Assembly (NCBI RefSeq): GCF_019972155.1
Contig: NZ_BOVL01000010.1
Coordinates: forward strand, 346,183 to 410,182
DNA length: 64,000 nucleotides
DNA from: Bradyrhizobium sp. RD5-C2
GTDB taxonomy: Bacteria; Pseudomonadota; Alphaproteobacteria; Rhizobiales; Xanthobacteraceae
Direction of reading: 5' to 3'
The notes beneath the pieces were generated by a model. That model ran no database searches, was not told where the DNA came from, and saw only the letters and a program-made list of their open reading frames with translations. Numbering within the stretch: the stretch's first letter is position 1; each line of letters begins with the position of its first letter. The position numbers and the translations under genes are program-made. Below are positions 26,692-35,836 of the stretch, in pieces.

Positions 26692-28023
26692 ATGAGCAGC
26701 GAAGCAAATAGCGGGCTGGTGCAGTCCGAAGGGCAGATCGACGACCTTCTCGGCCATGAATTCGAGCACGAGCCGGTGCCGATCAGCGCCCGGCGCAGCG
26801 CCTTTTCGGTCACCATGGTGTGGCTAGGCTTTCCGATGATCATCACCGGCGCCATGACGGGATCGTTGCTGGTGCTGGGCATGGGCTTCAAGAACGCACT
26901 GGCGGCCATGATCATCGGCAATCTGATCATGTTCGCCTATGTGGGCGCACTCGGCCTGATCGGCACGCGGAAGGGCATGAACTTCGCGCTGATCGCGAGC
27001 ATCGTGTTCGGAAAGAAGGGTTATGTGCTGGCGTCCGGCCTGCTGTCGACCCTGCTGCTCGGCTGGTATGCGGTGCAGACCGGCATCACCGGCGCGTTGA
27101 TCTCCTCGACCTACGGCCTCAACTATGTGGCGATGACCATCGTCGCGGGCGTGCTCTATATCGGGATCACCTTCGTCGGCGTGAAAGGATTGCACTATAT
27201 CGGGCTGGCGTCGGTGCCGCTCTTTGTCGTCCTCGGCCTCTGGGTCGCGGCCGACGCGGCCTCGACCACGACGGCAGCGGCGATCTTCAGCTATGCCGGC
27301 AATAATGGCGTCGCCAGCATGTCGATGGGCGTTGGCCTCACGGTTGTGCTCGCGCTGTTCATCGACGCCGGCACGGTGACCGCGGACTTCAACCGTTGGG
27401 CGCCGAGCCCGCGGGCGTCGCTGTTTGCGACATTCAGCGCGTTTCCGTTCGCCAATCTGGTGGCGATGCTGGTCGGCGGCGTGATGACGGCCGCGCTTGC
27501 GGTTCCGAACGCCAACCCGTTCGGCGTCGACAACATGTTCGGCTACATGAACGGCAAGCAGCTCACCTGGCTCAGCATTCTCGCCTTCATCTTCCTCTAC
27601 GCCAATCTCGGATCGGTCTGCTCGCACTGTCTTTACAATGCGGCCACCGGCTGGTCGCGTATCCTCGGGACCAACATGCGGCTGATGGCCGTGATCCTCG
27701 GCGCCATTGGCATCGTGGTTGCCGCGGGCAACGTCTGGGCGTTCTTCATCCAGTGGCTGTCGCTGCTCGGCATCCTCGTGCCGCCGATCGGTGCGATCAT
27801 CCTGGTCGATCAGTATTTGTTGCGCACCGGGTCGCGTGCGGACGTCGACTGGCGCGCGAAGCCGTTCATCGCCTGGGGCATCGGGTCGCTGTGCGCATTT
27901 GCGGTTGAAAATCTGATGCCGGGGCTGTCCACTGCGATATCAGCCGCGCTGGTCGCCGGCATCGTGTACGGGGCGATCGCACGGGTGGAATCGCCCACCG
28001 AAAAGGTGGCGCGTCCCGCGTAA
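26692..28023 (+). CDS. NCS1-family permease (cytosine/allantoin/hydantoin type)
   Basis: Membrane symporter of 443 residues with about twelve hydrophobic segments after a polar N-terminal tail of about 45 residues. The pattern (FSVTMVWLGFPMIITGAMTGSLLVLG, then DAGTVTADFNRWAPSPRASLFAT near the middle) fits the CodB-like branch of NCS1, which imports nucleobases and related small amide-containing molecules with Na+ or H+. ATG 26692 is chosen since the product before it is unrelated. It follows amiE by 81 bp. In Pseudomonas this place is taken by the AmiS amide channel; here an unrelated permease may do a similar job. Substrate unknown. Confidence 0.8.
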   Translation: MSSEANSGLVQSEGQIDDLLGHEFEHEPVPISARRSAFSVTMVWLGFPMIITGAMTGSLLVLGMGFKNALAAMIIGNLIMFAYVGALGLIGTRKGMNFALIASIVFGKKGYVLASGLLSTLLLGWYAVQTGITGALISSTYGLNYVAMTIVAGVLYIGITFVGVKGLHYIGLASVPLFVVLGLWVAADAASTTTAAAIFSYAGNNGVASMSMGVGLTVVLALFIDAGTVTADFNRWAPSPRASLFATFSAFPFANLVAMLVGGVMTAALAVPNANPFGVDNMFGYMNGKQLTWLSILAFIFLYANLGSVCSHCLYNAATGWSRILGTNMRLMAVILGAIGIVVAAGNVWAFFIQWLSLLGILVPPIGAIILVDQYLLRTGSRADVDWRAKPFIAWGIGSLCAFAVENLMPGLSTAISAALVAGIVYGAIARVESPTEKVARPA

Positions 28024-28057
28024 GCGACAAGCTCGATCAAGCAAGAAGGGTACATCA

Positions 28058-29077
28058 ATGAGCGTCGACTATCAGATCTATGATCTCGGCAATCTGACCT
28101 TGCAGCGCGGTGCGACCCTCCGCGACTGCAAGCTCGCCTACAAGACGTTTGGCCAGCTCAACGCGGCAAAGGACAACGTGATCGTCTATCCGACCTGGTA
28201 CTCCGGCCAGCACTACGACAATGAATGGCTGATCGGGCCGGGCATGGCGCTCGATCCGGCGAAGTACTTCATCATCATTCCCAACATGCTGGGCAACGGC
28301 CTGTCGTCGTCGCCGAGCAACACGCCGGAGCCTTACAACGGGCCGCGTTTTCCGCAGGTAACGGCCTACGACAATGTCCGCGCCCAGCACCGGCTGGTGA
28401 CCGAAAAATTCGGCATCAAGCACATCCGTCTAGTGGTCGGCTGGTCGATGGGCGCGTTGCAGACGTTCCATTGGGGCGCGCTCTATCCCGATATGATGGA
28501 TCTGCTGGCGCCGTTCTGCGGCTCGGCGAAATGCTCGCGCCACAATTATGTGTTCCTCGAAGGCGTGAAAGCCGCGCTCACGGCAGACGCGGCCTGGAAG
28601 GAGGGCTGGTACACCGACAAGCCGGCTCGCGGCCTGCGCGCCGCCGCGCGGGTCTATGCCGGCTGGGGCTTTTCGCAGTCCTTCTACCGCGAGCAGCTCG
28701 ACATCAAGACGATGGGCTATTCGTCGCTGGAGGATTTCCTGGTGGCATTCTGGGAAGGCTTCTTCCTGCCGAAGGACCCGAACAACCTGCTCACCATGCT
28801 GTGGACCTGGCAGAACGGCGACATCAGCGCCAACGAGATCTACAATGGCGACTTCAAGGCCGCGTTGAAGGCGATCAAGGCCAAGGCCTATGTCATGCCG
28901 GGGCAGACCGATCTCTACTTCCCGCCCGAAGACAGCGAGAACGAGGTCGCGAACATGCCGAACGCCAAGTTCGTGCCGGTGCCGTCGATCTGGGGCCATT
29001 TCGCGGGCGGGCCGGGGACTAACCCGGTCGATGTCGCCTTCATCGATACCAAGCTCAAGGAGCTGCTCGCATCGTGA
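28058..29077 (+). CDS. Alpha/beta hydrolase, homoserine O-acetyltransferase (MetX)-like
   Basis: A 339-residue alpha/beta-hydrolase of the MetX-like branch. The nucleophile elbow is GWSMGA with Ser130, the acid is probably Asp285 in [11 protein letters not shown], and the base is His314 in WGHFAGG. It lacks nothing obvious of the triad. MetX proper acts in methionine synthesis, but the operon context (amidase, permease, MoxR/VWA) makes an acyltransferase or hydrolase role in amide or ester use more likely. Many such relatives are annotated only as alpha/beta hydrolases. The gap to the NCS1 gene is 34 bp. Confidence 0.8.
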   Translation: MSVDYQIYDLGNLTLQRGATLRDCKLAYKTFGQLNAAKDNVIVYPTWYSGQHYDNEWLIGPGMALDPAKYFIIIPNMLGNGLSSSPSNTPEPYNGPRFPQVTAYDNVRAQHRLVTEKFGIKHIRLVVGWSMGALQTFHWGALYPDMMDLLAPFCGSAKCSRHNYVFLEGVKAALTADAAWKEGWYTDKPARGLRAAARVYAGWGFSQSFYREQLDIKTMGYSSLEDFLVAFWEGFFLPKDPNNLLTMLWTWQNGDISANEIYNGDFKAALKAIKAKAYVMPGQTDLYFPPEDSENEVANMPNAKFVPVPSIWGHFAGGPGTNPVDVAFIDTKLKELLAS

Positions 29078-29126
29078 GTTCGAACGGTTGCGAACGGCTG
29101 CCTGCGCGATCATGGGAGGCGTGAGC

Positions 29127-29939
29127 TTGTCCAATCCCGCTTTGCTGCTCGATCAGTACCGCATCCGCCAGGAGCCGTATTACCGGCCGCTCAAGGATGA
29201 GGTCGAGCTGTTCGGTGCAGCCTATGCGAACCGCATGCCGGTGATGCTGAAAGGCCCCACCGGCTGCGGCAAGACCCGCTTCATCGAATACATGGCCTGG
29301 CGGCTCGGCCGTCCGCTGATTACGGTCGCCTGTCATGAGGACATGACAGCGGCGGATCTGGTGGGACGCTGGCTGCTCGATGCCGAGGGTACGGTATGGA
29401 GTGACGGGCCGCTGACGACGGCCGTGCGTCTCGGCGCGATCTGCTACCTCGACGAGATCGTCGAGGCGCGTCAGGACACCACGGTCGTGATCCATCCCCT
29501 GACCGACGATCGGCGTGTACTGCCGCTCGAAAAGCGTGGCGAGCTGATCCACGCGCATTCGGACTTTCAGCTCGTGATTTCCTACAATCCGGGCTACCAG
29601 AGCGCGATCAAGGACCTCAAGGAATCCACCAAGCAGCGCTTCGCGGCGCTGGACTTCGGCTACCCCGACCGGTCGGCGGAAACCGAGGTGGTGTCGCGCG
29701 AGGCCGGCATCGAGCCCAATCTCGCCGATCTGCTGGTGAAGATCGCCCAGCACAGCCGCAATCTGAAAGGCCAGGGCCTCGACGAAGGCGCCTCCACCCG
29801 GATGCTGGTCAATGCCGGCCGCTTGATCGGATGCGGCATCAGCCTCGAAAAGGCGTGCGAGACCACCATCGTGGTTCCATTGACCGATGATGCGGACACC
29901 AGGAACACGTTGCGTGACGTGATTTCGGCCTCTGCGTGA
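29127..29939 (+). CDS. MoxR-family AAA+ ATPase (CbbQ/NorQ-like)
   Basis: AAA+ ATPase of about 270 residues. Walker A GPTGCGKT is at 43-50 and Walker B AICYLDEI at about 104-111, followed by sensor-1 (VISYNPGYQ) and a [12 protein letters not shown] segment. CbbQ/NorQ relatives act with a VWA protein to activate or remodel an enzyme; the VWA gene overlaps this one by four bases. TTG 29127 is preferred as start because GGGAGG at 29114-29119 is well spaced from it; ATG 29112 and GTG 29121 sit in or against that site. The Pseudomonas ami operon also contains an ATPase gene, amiB, which may be the functional counterpart. Confidence 0.88.
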   Translation: MSNPALLLDQYRIRQEPYYRPLKDEVELFGAAYANRMPVMLKGPTGCGKTRFIEYMAWRLGRPLITVACHEDMTAADLVGRWLLDAEGTVWSDGPLTTAVRLGAICYLDEIVEARQDTTVVIHPLTDDRRVLPLEKRGELIHAHSDFQLVISYNPGYQSAIKDLKESTKQRFAALDFGYPDRSAETEVVSREAGIEPNLADLLVKIAQHSRNLKGQGLDEGASTRMLVNAGRLIGCGISLEKACETTIVVPLTDDADTRNTLRDVISASA

Positions 29940-32242
29940 ATGGAAGCCCGGAGGTGGCGGTCGCGCAAATCAGTTCGCTCGATGGCTTCCGATCCGGACG
30001 CCGGCTTGCGGCACTGTTGCGCGGCCACGATGAGATCGCCTTGGCGGTGCAGTCGGCGCGGGCCACCTTGCACCGGATGGGTTCGTTCGATCGTCTGACG
30101 GCCTGGGACGAGGCGGTGCACGACCTGTTCGAGGCCAACCTCGGCCAGGCCGTGGTGCTGGGTTTTCTAAAGCTATCGGAGCAATGGCAGGCGCCGCGAT
30201 CGACCGATGATCTGATCGCGATCGGACGCGCCGTGGGCGATATCGGCCGCAGCGCCGGAAGCCGCACTGCCCATGGGCTGCTGACCGAATTGTCCAAAGT
30301 GCTGTCGCGGCTTGCGGGTGCTGGAGAACTCACCGCGGTTCTTGCAGCGCTTGGCCAACTCGCAGATGCAGGCCCGGAATCGGTGGGCCTTGCGATCGGC
30401 CGGCTGGAGCCGCTGCTCGCACATGCCGGGGCCGACGATTTTTCCGCCTGGGTTTCGGCCGGCCTGCGCGCAAGTGGCGGCCGCGCATCGCGCCGGCGCG
30501 CCTATTTCGCGCTCGACGATCCGCTCTCGGTGCGGCTGTTCGCGGTCGGCCGGACCGGCGATGATTTTGCACGGCTGGAAAAGCGCCTCGCCGCAACCAC
30601 GCTTGCGCTGTGGAACAGGAAGCCGCGTTTCCGCAAGCTTACCATGGCGCCGACGCCTGTGCCGCGGCGCGCCTCGCTCGCCGCGGGCCTGATCGGGCTC
30701 CCGGAGACCTTTCCAGGATTCGCGGGCGAGGCGGCGGACACCATCTATCTCGCCGCGGTCGCGCATGCCGGCGCGCATGTGGTGCATTCCACCGTCCGCT
30801 TTCCGATGGGGCGGCTGAAGGCGCTGCAGATTGCGCTGGTCTCGCTGATCGAGGATGCCAGGGTCGAGACGCTGGCGCTTCGCGAGATGCCCGGGCTGCG
30901 CCGGCTGTGGTTGCCGTTTCACACTGCAACGCCAACCGGCCAGGCAACTGCCGCCGGACTGATGACGCGGTTGGCGCGGGCGCTGATCGATCCGGACTAT
31001 CAGGATCCGGATGCGTGGGTGACCAAGGGGCGCGCGCTGTTTGCCGAAGCCGCCGACCGCTGGATTGATCCGGCCATCAGCCGCGAGATCGGCGGGCTGC
31101 TCGGCAACGACATCGGGCAGATGCGGCTGCAGTTCAATGCCAAGAGCTACGTCGTCGAACCGGCCTATCGCGATGACAATCTGGCGCTGTGGGATTTTGG
31201 CGATCAGCCGGACAGCCCGGCCGAGACGATCGAACTTGCGGTCGATTCCGTGCGGATCGAGCGCCGCGACGACGCCGATGGAAAATCCACCGACAACGAT
31301 GCAAGGCCCGACGAGACGCTGCGCGCGAAGGCTGCGGCAGTGACCCTGCTGGATGGATTTCCGGCCGCGACCTACCCGGAATGGGACTATGCCACGCGCA
31401 TCGAGCGGGCGGACTGGACCACGATCCTGGAGGCTGATGCAGCGGTATCCGCCCAGCCGTTCGACCCTTCGACGGATGCCGAGGCGATGCGCTGGATCAC
31501 CGAGTTGACCCGCGACGCCTCGATCGGCCGCCGCATCAGACACAAAGGTCAGCGCGACGGCGAAGCGCTCGACATCGATGCGGCGATCGCGCTGACGATC
31601 GAGCGCCGTGCCGGCAGTATCAGCGAGCCCAGGGTCTACCAGCGCGATGCGCCGGGACCGCGCGATCTTGCCGTTCTGCTGCTGCTCGACCTGTCGCAAT
31701 CGACCGCGGACCGTGATCGTCGCGGCCGGACCGTTCTCGACGTCGAGCGCAAGGCCGCCGCGATCATGGCGACGGCGGTCGAGGCCGCCAATGATGCCAT
31801 CGCGGTGCACGGCTTCAGCTCCGACGGCCGCGAGCGCGTGCGCTATCTCCGCATCAAGAGCTTCGAGGAGCCGATGGACGCCGTGGTGCGTTCCCGTCTC
31901 GCGGGCCTTGGCAGCAGCCATTCCACCCGGCTCGGTGCCGCGTTGCGCCACGCCGGGGGCTACCTCGCGGGACGACGCGCATTCCGCAAAGTGTTGCTGG
32001 TTCTGACCGATGGCGAGCCGTCCGACGTCGACGTGCCCGATCCGCAATATCTGGTGGAGGACGCGCGCCGTGCCGCTCAGCAGCTGCGGCGGCGCGGCGC
32101 CGATATTTTTGCCTTCGGCATCGGTGAGGACAGATTTCCGCAGCTCGATCGCATTTTCGGCGAGCGCCATGCGCTCCGGGTGCCCCGCATCGAGGTATTG
32201 CCGCAACGGGTGATGCAGCTTTATGCGGAACTGAAGAAATAG
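29936..32242 (+). CDS. VWA-domain protein (NorD/CbbO-like), MoxR partner
   Basis: A 768-residue protein whose last 200 residues form a von Willebrand A domain: the MIDAS motif DLSQS at about 585-589, a downstream [13 protein letters not shown] threonine and [11 protein letters not shown]. The long N-terminal part is helix-rich with no recognised enzyme motif. NorD and CbbO proteins with this architecture work with MoxR-type ATPases in metal- or cofactor-dependent maturation. GTG overlaps the ATPase stop in GTGA. The ATPase and VWA pair is placed at the end of the amide operon; the client is unknown, and amiE or a partner enzyme is only a guess. Confidence 0.88.
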   Translation: MNGSPEVAVAQISSLDGFRSGRRLAALLRGHDEIALAVQSARATLHRMGSFDRLTAWDEAVHDLFEANLGQAVVLGFLKLSEQWQAPRSTDDLIAIGRAVGDIGRSAGSRTAHGLLTELSKVLSRLAGAGELTAVLAALGQLADAGPESVGLAIGRLEPLLAHAGADDFSAWVSAGLRASGGRASRRRAYFALDDPLSVRLFAVGRTGDDFARLEKRLAATTLALWNRKPRFRKLTMAPTPVPRRASLAAGLIGLPETFPGFAGEAADTIYLAAVAHAGAHVVHSTVRFPMGRLKALQIALVSLIEDARVETLALREMPGLRRLWLPFHTATPTGQATAAGLMTRLARALIDPDYQDPDAWVTKGRALFAEAADRWIDPAISREIGGLLGNDIGQMRLQFNAKSYVVEPAYRDDNLALWDFGDQPDSPAETIELAVDSVRIERRDDADGKSTDNDARPDETLRAKAAAVTLLDGFPAATYPEWDYATRIERADWTTILEADAAVSAQPFDPSTDAEAMRWITELTRDASIGRRIRHKGQRDGEALDIDAAIALTIERRAGSISEPRVYQRDAPGPRDLAVLLLLDLSQSTADRDRRGRTVLDVERKAAAIMATAVEAANDAIAVHGFSSDGRERVRYLRIKSFEEPMDAVVRSRLAGLGSSHSTRLGAALRHAGGYLAGRRAFRKVLLVLTDGEPSDVDVPDPQYLVEDARRAAQQLRRRGADIFAFGIGEDRFPQLDRIFGERHALRVPRIEVLPQRVMQLYAELKK

Positions 32243-32251
32243 TCGTAAGGT

Positions 32252-32839
32252 CTAGCCGGCTGCGCGGGGCAGGGAACCATTTGCCGTGATCTCGGCCGAG
32301 AGCTCCTCGATGGTCTTGCGCTGCTCCATGGCGGCCCGGCGGATCATCGCAAAGGCGGCCGGCTCGGCCAGCGCATGCGTGTGCATGACCTGAAGGACGG
32401 CTGCGAGCACCACGCGGCGAGATCGAAGACGCTGTTCGAGCTTGAGCACCTGCTGCTTCAGCTCGCTGGTGCGCTCGCTTCGCTCGAAGGCCAGGACAAG
32501 CGCGGCATAGATGCCGGCCGAGCGCAGTGGCTTGACCAGGAACGAGGCCGGATCGAGGTCGAGTACCAGCTTCAGGCGGCTCGGCGTCTCGGTGCCGAGC
32601 AGGGCGATGACCGGGCTTCGCCCAAGCGATGCGCGCTGCGCCGGCGAGGTGAGCGGAAGGAACTCGTCGTCGATCAGCGTCACATCCGGCCGGCAGTCGA
32701 TATCGGCGTCGCCATCCCATGTGACGATGTCGATCCCGAGACGCTCGAACTGACGCCTGACGATGGTGGCGTCGCGCTCGTCCTTGATGGCGACGAGCGC
32801 CTTGCGTCCGCGCAGCGAAAATGATGACGGCTTGCTCAT
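32252..32839 (-). CDS. Second AmiR-like ANTAR-domain regulator
   Basis: A 195-residue protein, the length of Pseudomonas AmiR (196). It has a receiver-like N-terminal part (KALVAIKDERDATIVRRQFERLGIDIV), a coiled coil near SELKQQVLKLEQRLRS and an ANTAR-like C-terminus with AFAMIRRAAMEQRKTIEEL. The usual A-K-x-x-L-M stretch of ANTAR helix 1 reads LAAVLQVM, so a conserved lysine is missing. It overlaps the AmiC-like gene upstream by four bases, as in the first pair. Its target is expected in the leader of the divergent amidase operon at 34.1-34.4 kb. Confidence 0.85.
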   Translation of the reverse strand: MSKPSSFSLRGRKALVAIKDERDATIVRRQFERLGIDIVTWDGDADIDCRPDVTLIDDEFLPLTSPAQRASLGRSPVIALLGTETPSRLKLVLDLDPASFLVKPLRSAGIYAALVLAFERSERTSELKQQVLKLEQRLRSRRVVLAAVLQVMHTHALAEPAAFAMIRRAAMEQRKTIEELSAEITANGSLPRAAG

Positions 32840-33999
32840 TTCACAACCCGCAAATGCGGCGCATTCGGCAACGTTCCATCCCTTGCGGGACCGGCGGCGA
32901 TGTCGAGCTGCGTCAGATAGGGATCCGGTCTAACCGGAGCTTCAGCTTCCCAGAAGATGTCAAACTGTCCTTCGGCGTTGGAGACGGCGAGCCGCGGCGT
33001 CAAGACGCAGTGGTTGTTGCTGCCGTCGATCCAGACCGGACCCTGTGGCGAATTGTAGCGATGGCCGGCTGCGGCGCGCCGCACCTCGCCGATATTGGAT
33101 GTGCCGGCACGTTGCAGCGCGCGGGCCAGCAGATAGACCGCGACATAGGCGGATTGCCCGTCCACCGACGGGCTGCTGTGCTCGCCGTGACGCGCCTTCC
33201 AGCGCGCGACGAAGGCCTGGTTCTCGGGGAGGCGAATGCTTTCGAAATAGGCCGACGACGTGATGCAGCCGGCCGATGCGGGACCTGCGATCTTGAGCTC
33301 GGGCTCGCACAGGCTGCAGCTCAGCATCGGGATGTCGAGACCCGCAGCAAGGGTTGCGGCATGAAACGCACGGATGAAATCATAGCTCGAACTGCCGACC
33401 AGCGTGTTGAACACGACCGGCGGCCGGCGCCGCACGATCTCGTCGACGATGTGCGTAACCGCGCTTTCACCGAGCTCGAGCAGGCGTTCCGCCAGAATCC
33501 GTCCCCGCGCCGCCGTCACCAGTTCGCGGGTGACGCGATTGGTTTCCCAGGTCCAGACATAGTTGGAGCCGACGCAGAAGATCTCGCGCGACAGATTGTC
33601 GAGCACGTAGCGCACCAGCGGCAGCACGTTGTGATTGGGCGAGGCGCCGACATAGATGACGTTGTCGGAGCACTCGAACCCCTCGTAGCGCGCCGGATAC
33701 CAGAGCAGGCGGTCGGTGCGCTCGACGATCGGAAGAACCTGTTTGCGCGAGGCCGAGGTGTAGCAGCCGATGATGTGCTCGACCCCGACATTGCGAATGA
33801 GATCATCGCAGACCGTATGGTATTCTGAAATGATGCCGCGGGGATCGCGGACATGTGCCGATATCGCGAAGTCGAACTCGTCCTGCTCGTTGATCTCGTC
33901 GACCGCCATCATGGCGCTCTTCAGGATCTCGCGCCCCATGGCCTGATAGGGCCCATGCTGCGAGCAGATAATCCCAACGGGAATGGACGGCTTTGTCAT
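32836..33999 (-). CDS. Second AmiC-like amide sensor
   Basis: A 387-residue binding-protein-fold sensor without signal peptide. AmiC-type segments are IPVGIICSQHGPYQAMGRE, SASRKQVLPIVERTDRLLWYPARYEGFE, SNYVWTWETNRVTREL and VRPDPYL near the C-terminus. It is clearly diverged from the first copy at 18788, so the ligands probably differ. The gene is divergent from the amidase/FmdA operon and overlaps the AmiR-like gene, matching an AmiC/AmiR pair dedicated to that second operon. Confidence 0.87.
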   Translation of the reverse strand: MTKPSIPVGIICSQHGPYQAMGREILKSAMMAVDEINEQDEFDFAISAHVRDPRGIISEYHTVCDDLIRNVGVEHIIGCYTSASRKQVLPIVERTDRLLWYPARYEGFECSDNVIYVGASPNHNVLPLVRYVLDNLSREIFCVGSNYVWTWETNRVTRELVTAARGRILAERLLELGESAVTHIVDEIVRRRPPVVFNTLVGSSSYDFIRAFHAATLAAGLDIPMLSCSLCEPELKIAGPASAGCITSSAYFESIRLPENQAFVARWKARHGEHSSPSVDGQSAYVAVYLLARALQRAGTSNIGEVRRAAAGHRYNSPQGPVWIDGSNNHCVLTPRLAVSNAEGQFDIFWEAEAPVRPDPYLTQLDIAAGPARDGTLPNAPHLRVVK

Positions 34000-34109
34000 C
34001 GAAGACTTTCAGTGCAACTCATGCAGGAAACCATCTTCGCAGAGGCCGGTGCAAGAGGTCATGCCGATTTGCTGCGCAGCACCTCGCGAAATTTGTGCAG
34101 CCAGCCTCG

Positions 34110-34139
34110 TTGACAACGCGCTGCACACCTCCTTAGAAT
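34110..34139 (+). promoter_or_regulatory. Sigma70-type promoter of the second amide operon
   Basis: TTGACA at 34110-34115, an 18-bp spacer and TAGAAT at 34134-34139. The -35 box is a full match and the -10 box matches five of six bases. It is the best promoter in the window and points at the amidase gene at 34419. Confidence 0.65.
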
Positions 34140-34271
34140 TTTCTCCTACAGGGCTTCCTGTCGAACCTTGCGTGCGTCGATTTGGCCGATGACGTCCCGA
34201 TCGCCGCGCAGAGTGCTCCGTTCGATCCCGGACCCACGCGATAGTTCATAGCCGCGGCATTTGGGCCATTC

Positions 34272-34310
34272 GTCACCTTCGTTTGGAGGGGCGGGTGGCT
34301 TTTTGCTTTT
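34272..34310 (+). terminator. Candidate leader terminator of the second amide operon
   Basis: GTCACC (34272-34277) pairs with GGTGGC (34294-34299) including one G-T pair. An inner stem CCTTC-GTTT-GGAGG can form as an alternative. TTTTTGCTTTT follows at 34300-34310. It lies between the promoter and the amidase start, where an AmiR-type antiterminator would act. Weaker than the terminator at 20.6 kb. Confidence 0.5.
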
Positions 34311-34324
34311 GCCGCCAAAACAAA

Positions 34325-34348
34325 TTGGCGACACATCCGTGTCGCCAA
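34325..34348. other. Perfect 10-bp hairpin in the leader
   Basis: TTGGCGACAC (34325-34334), loop ATCC, GTGTCGCCAA (34339-34348). Read on the minus strand it is followed by TTTGTTTT, so it may stop antisense transcripts coming from the amidase gene. On the plus strand it could be part of the leader fold. Confidence 0.5.
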
Positions 34349-34418
34349 GCCGGAGGCGCATGCGCGGTGATGGGCAGTGCCTGCGCTTGCGTCGTGCCAA
34401 GTGCGGGGATGAGAAACG

Positions 34419-35819
34419 ATGCCGACAACGGAACTTCACAATCTCGGGCTCATTGAGGTCGGGCAGCAAATCCAGGCCAAAAAGCTCTCGTCGATTGAGG
34501 TGACAAGAGCGATGCTCGGGCGGATCGAGCAGCTCGACGGCAAGCTCAAGAGCTATGCCCATGTGATGGGCGAGGCAGCGCTTGCTGACGCCGCGGCAGC
34601 CGAAAAGGAGATCGCCTCCGGCAAGATCAAGGGGCCGCTGCACGGCGTGCCGATCGCCGTCAAGGATTTGTGCTGGGTCAAGGGCGCGCCCGCCGCGCAC
34701 GGCATGACCATTCATCGCGAGTTCCGTCCGGGTGAGGATGCCACGGTGGTCGCGCGGCTGAAGGATGCCGGTGCTGTGATCCTCGGCAAGCTGCAGCAGA
34801 CCGAGGGCGCCTATGCCGATCATCACCCGAAGATCGATCCGCCGAAGAACCCGTGGAATGCCGATCTGTGGTCCGGCGCATCGTCGAGCGGTTCCGGCGT
34901 CGCCACCGCGGCGGGGCTTTGCTTCGGATCGCTTGGAACCGATACCGGCGGCTCGATCCGCTTTCCCTCGGCTGCCAATGGCATCACCGGGCTGAAGCCG
35001 ACCTGGGGCCGTGTCAGCCGTTACGGCGCTTTCGAACTCGCGGCCACGCTCGATCACATCGGCCCGATGGCGCGCAGCGCGGCCGATTGCGGCGCGATCC
35101 TCGCCGTGATCGCCGGCCAGGATCCCAAGGACACCACGTCGGTGCCGTTGGCCGTGCCGGACTATCTCGCCGGTATGTCCGGAGACCTGCGCAGCATGAC
35201 GATCGGCGTCGATCGGCGCTGGACCAGCGAGGGCACTGACGAGGCTGCCGGCAAGGTGCTCAGCGAAGGGTTGCGGGTTGCTGCTGATCTCGGCGCGAAG
35301 ATCAAGGACATCACGTTCCCTGATCCGAAAGCGGTGATCGAGGATTGGTTCCCGCTGTGCGGCATCGAAGTGGCCGTTGCGCACGAAGAAACCTATCCCG
35401 CGCGCAAGGACGAATACGGTCCGGCGCTCGCCGGCCTGCTCGACCTCGGCCGCGCGCAGTCCGGCATGGATTATCAGAAGATCGTGCTGCGGCGCGAAGC
35501 GTTTCGCGGCGCCGTGCGGCTGCTGTTCGACACGGTCGATCTCATCGCGGTCCCGGCCCAGGCATTCGCGGCGCCGACATTGGCCAAGATGGCGGCGCTG
35601 GGCGAAGACCCATCGCTGATTACCGGGCTGCTGCGCTTCACCTGCCCGTTCGACATGACGGGCAGCCCGACCGTGACGCTTCCCGGCGGCTTCGCGCCGA
35701 ACGGCGGTCCGGTCGCCTTCCAGTTTGTCGGCCGCCATTTCGACGAGACAAGTCTCGTCCGTGCGGGCGATGCCTTCCAGCGCGTCACCGACTGGCACAA
35801 GCGCCATCCCGCGATCTGA
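34419..35819 (+). CDS. Amidase (amidase-signature family)
   Basis: Amidase-signature hydrolase of 466 residues with the Ser-Ser-Lys triad: Lys82 in GVPIAVKDL, the GASSSGSGVA serine-rich loop, and nucleophile Ser179 in TDTGGSIRFP. Family members range from GatA to broad amidases; the absence of gatB/gatC nearby and the formamidase-like gene next door indicate a catabolic amidase. It is the first gene of the operon behind the 34.1-kb promoter and has a close paralogue at 42415 in which the same residues have the same numbers. The substrate is an amide of unknown size. Confidence 0.92.
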   Translation: MPTTELHNLGLIEVGQQIQAKKLSSIEVTRAMLGRIEQLDGKLKSYAHVMGEAALADAAAAEKEIASGKIKGPLHGVPIAVKDLCWVKGAPAAHGMTIHREFRPGEDATVVARLKDAGAVILGKLQQTEGAYADHHPKIDPPKNPWNADLWSGASSSGSGVATAAGLCFGSLGTDTGGSIRFPSAANGITGLKPTWGRVSRYGAFELAATLDHIGPMARSAADCGAILAVIAGQDPKDTTSVPLAVPDYLAGMSGDLRSMTIGVDRRWTSEGTDEAAGKVLSEGLRVAADLGAKIKDITFPDPKAVIEDWFPLCGIEVAVAHEETYPARKDEYGPALAGLLDLGRAQSGMDYQKIVLRREAFRGAVRLLFDTVDLIAVPAQAFAAPTLAKMAALGEDPSLITGLLRFTCPFDMTGSPTVTLPGGFAPNGGPVAFQFVGRHFDETSLVRAGDAFQRVTDWHKRHPAI

Positions 35820-35836
35820 GTTGAGGAGCCGTTCGC

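Larger units (their letters stand above)
34000..34418 (+). other. 419-bp divergent regulatory region with long leader
   Basis: Lies between the second amiC-like gene (minus) and the amidase operon (plus). It holds a sigma70-type promoter at 34110-34139, a short hairpin ACAGG-GCTT-CCTGT at 34148-34161 at the expected RNA start, a candidate terminator at 34272-34310, a perfect 10-bp hairpin at 34325-34348 and a GCGCATGCGC palindrome at 34356-34365. The untranslated leader would be about 270 bases, long enough for RNA-based control. I found no coding sequence in it, and no clean pair of six-base-loop hairpins. Confidence 0.55.

Noticed and set aside
34050..34075. Sigma54 promoter for the second amiC-like gene on the minus strand
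   Set aside because: A GG and a GC are present but spaced 11 instead of 10 bases and the flanking consensus is poor.
34140..34272. A second pair of six-base-loop ANTAR hairpins in the leader of the second amide operon
   Set aside because: CATAGC and GATAGT sequences occur but have no paired flanks; the only clean hairpin has a four-base loop.
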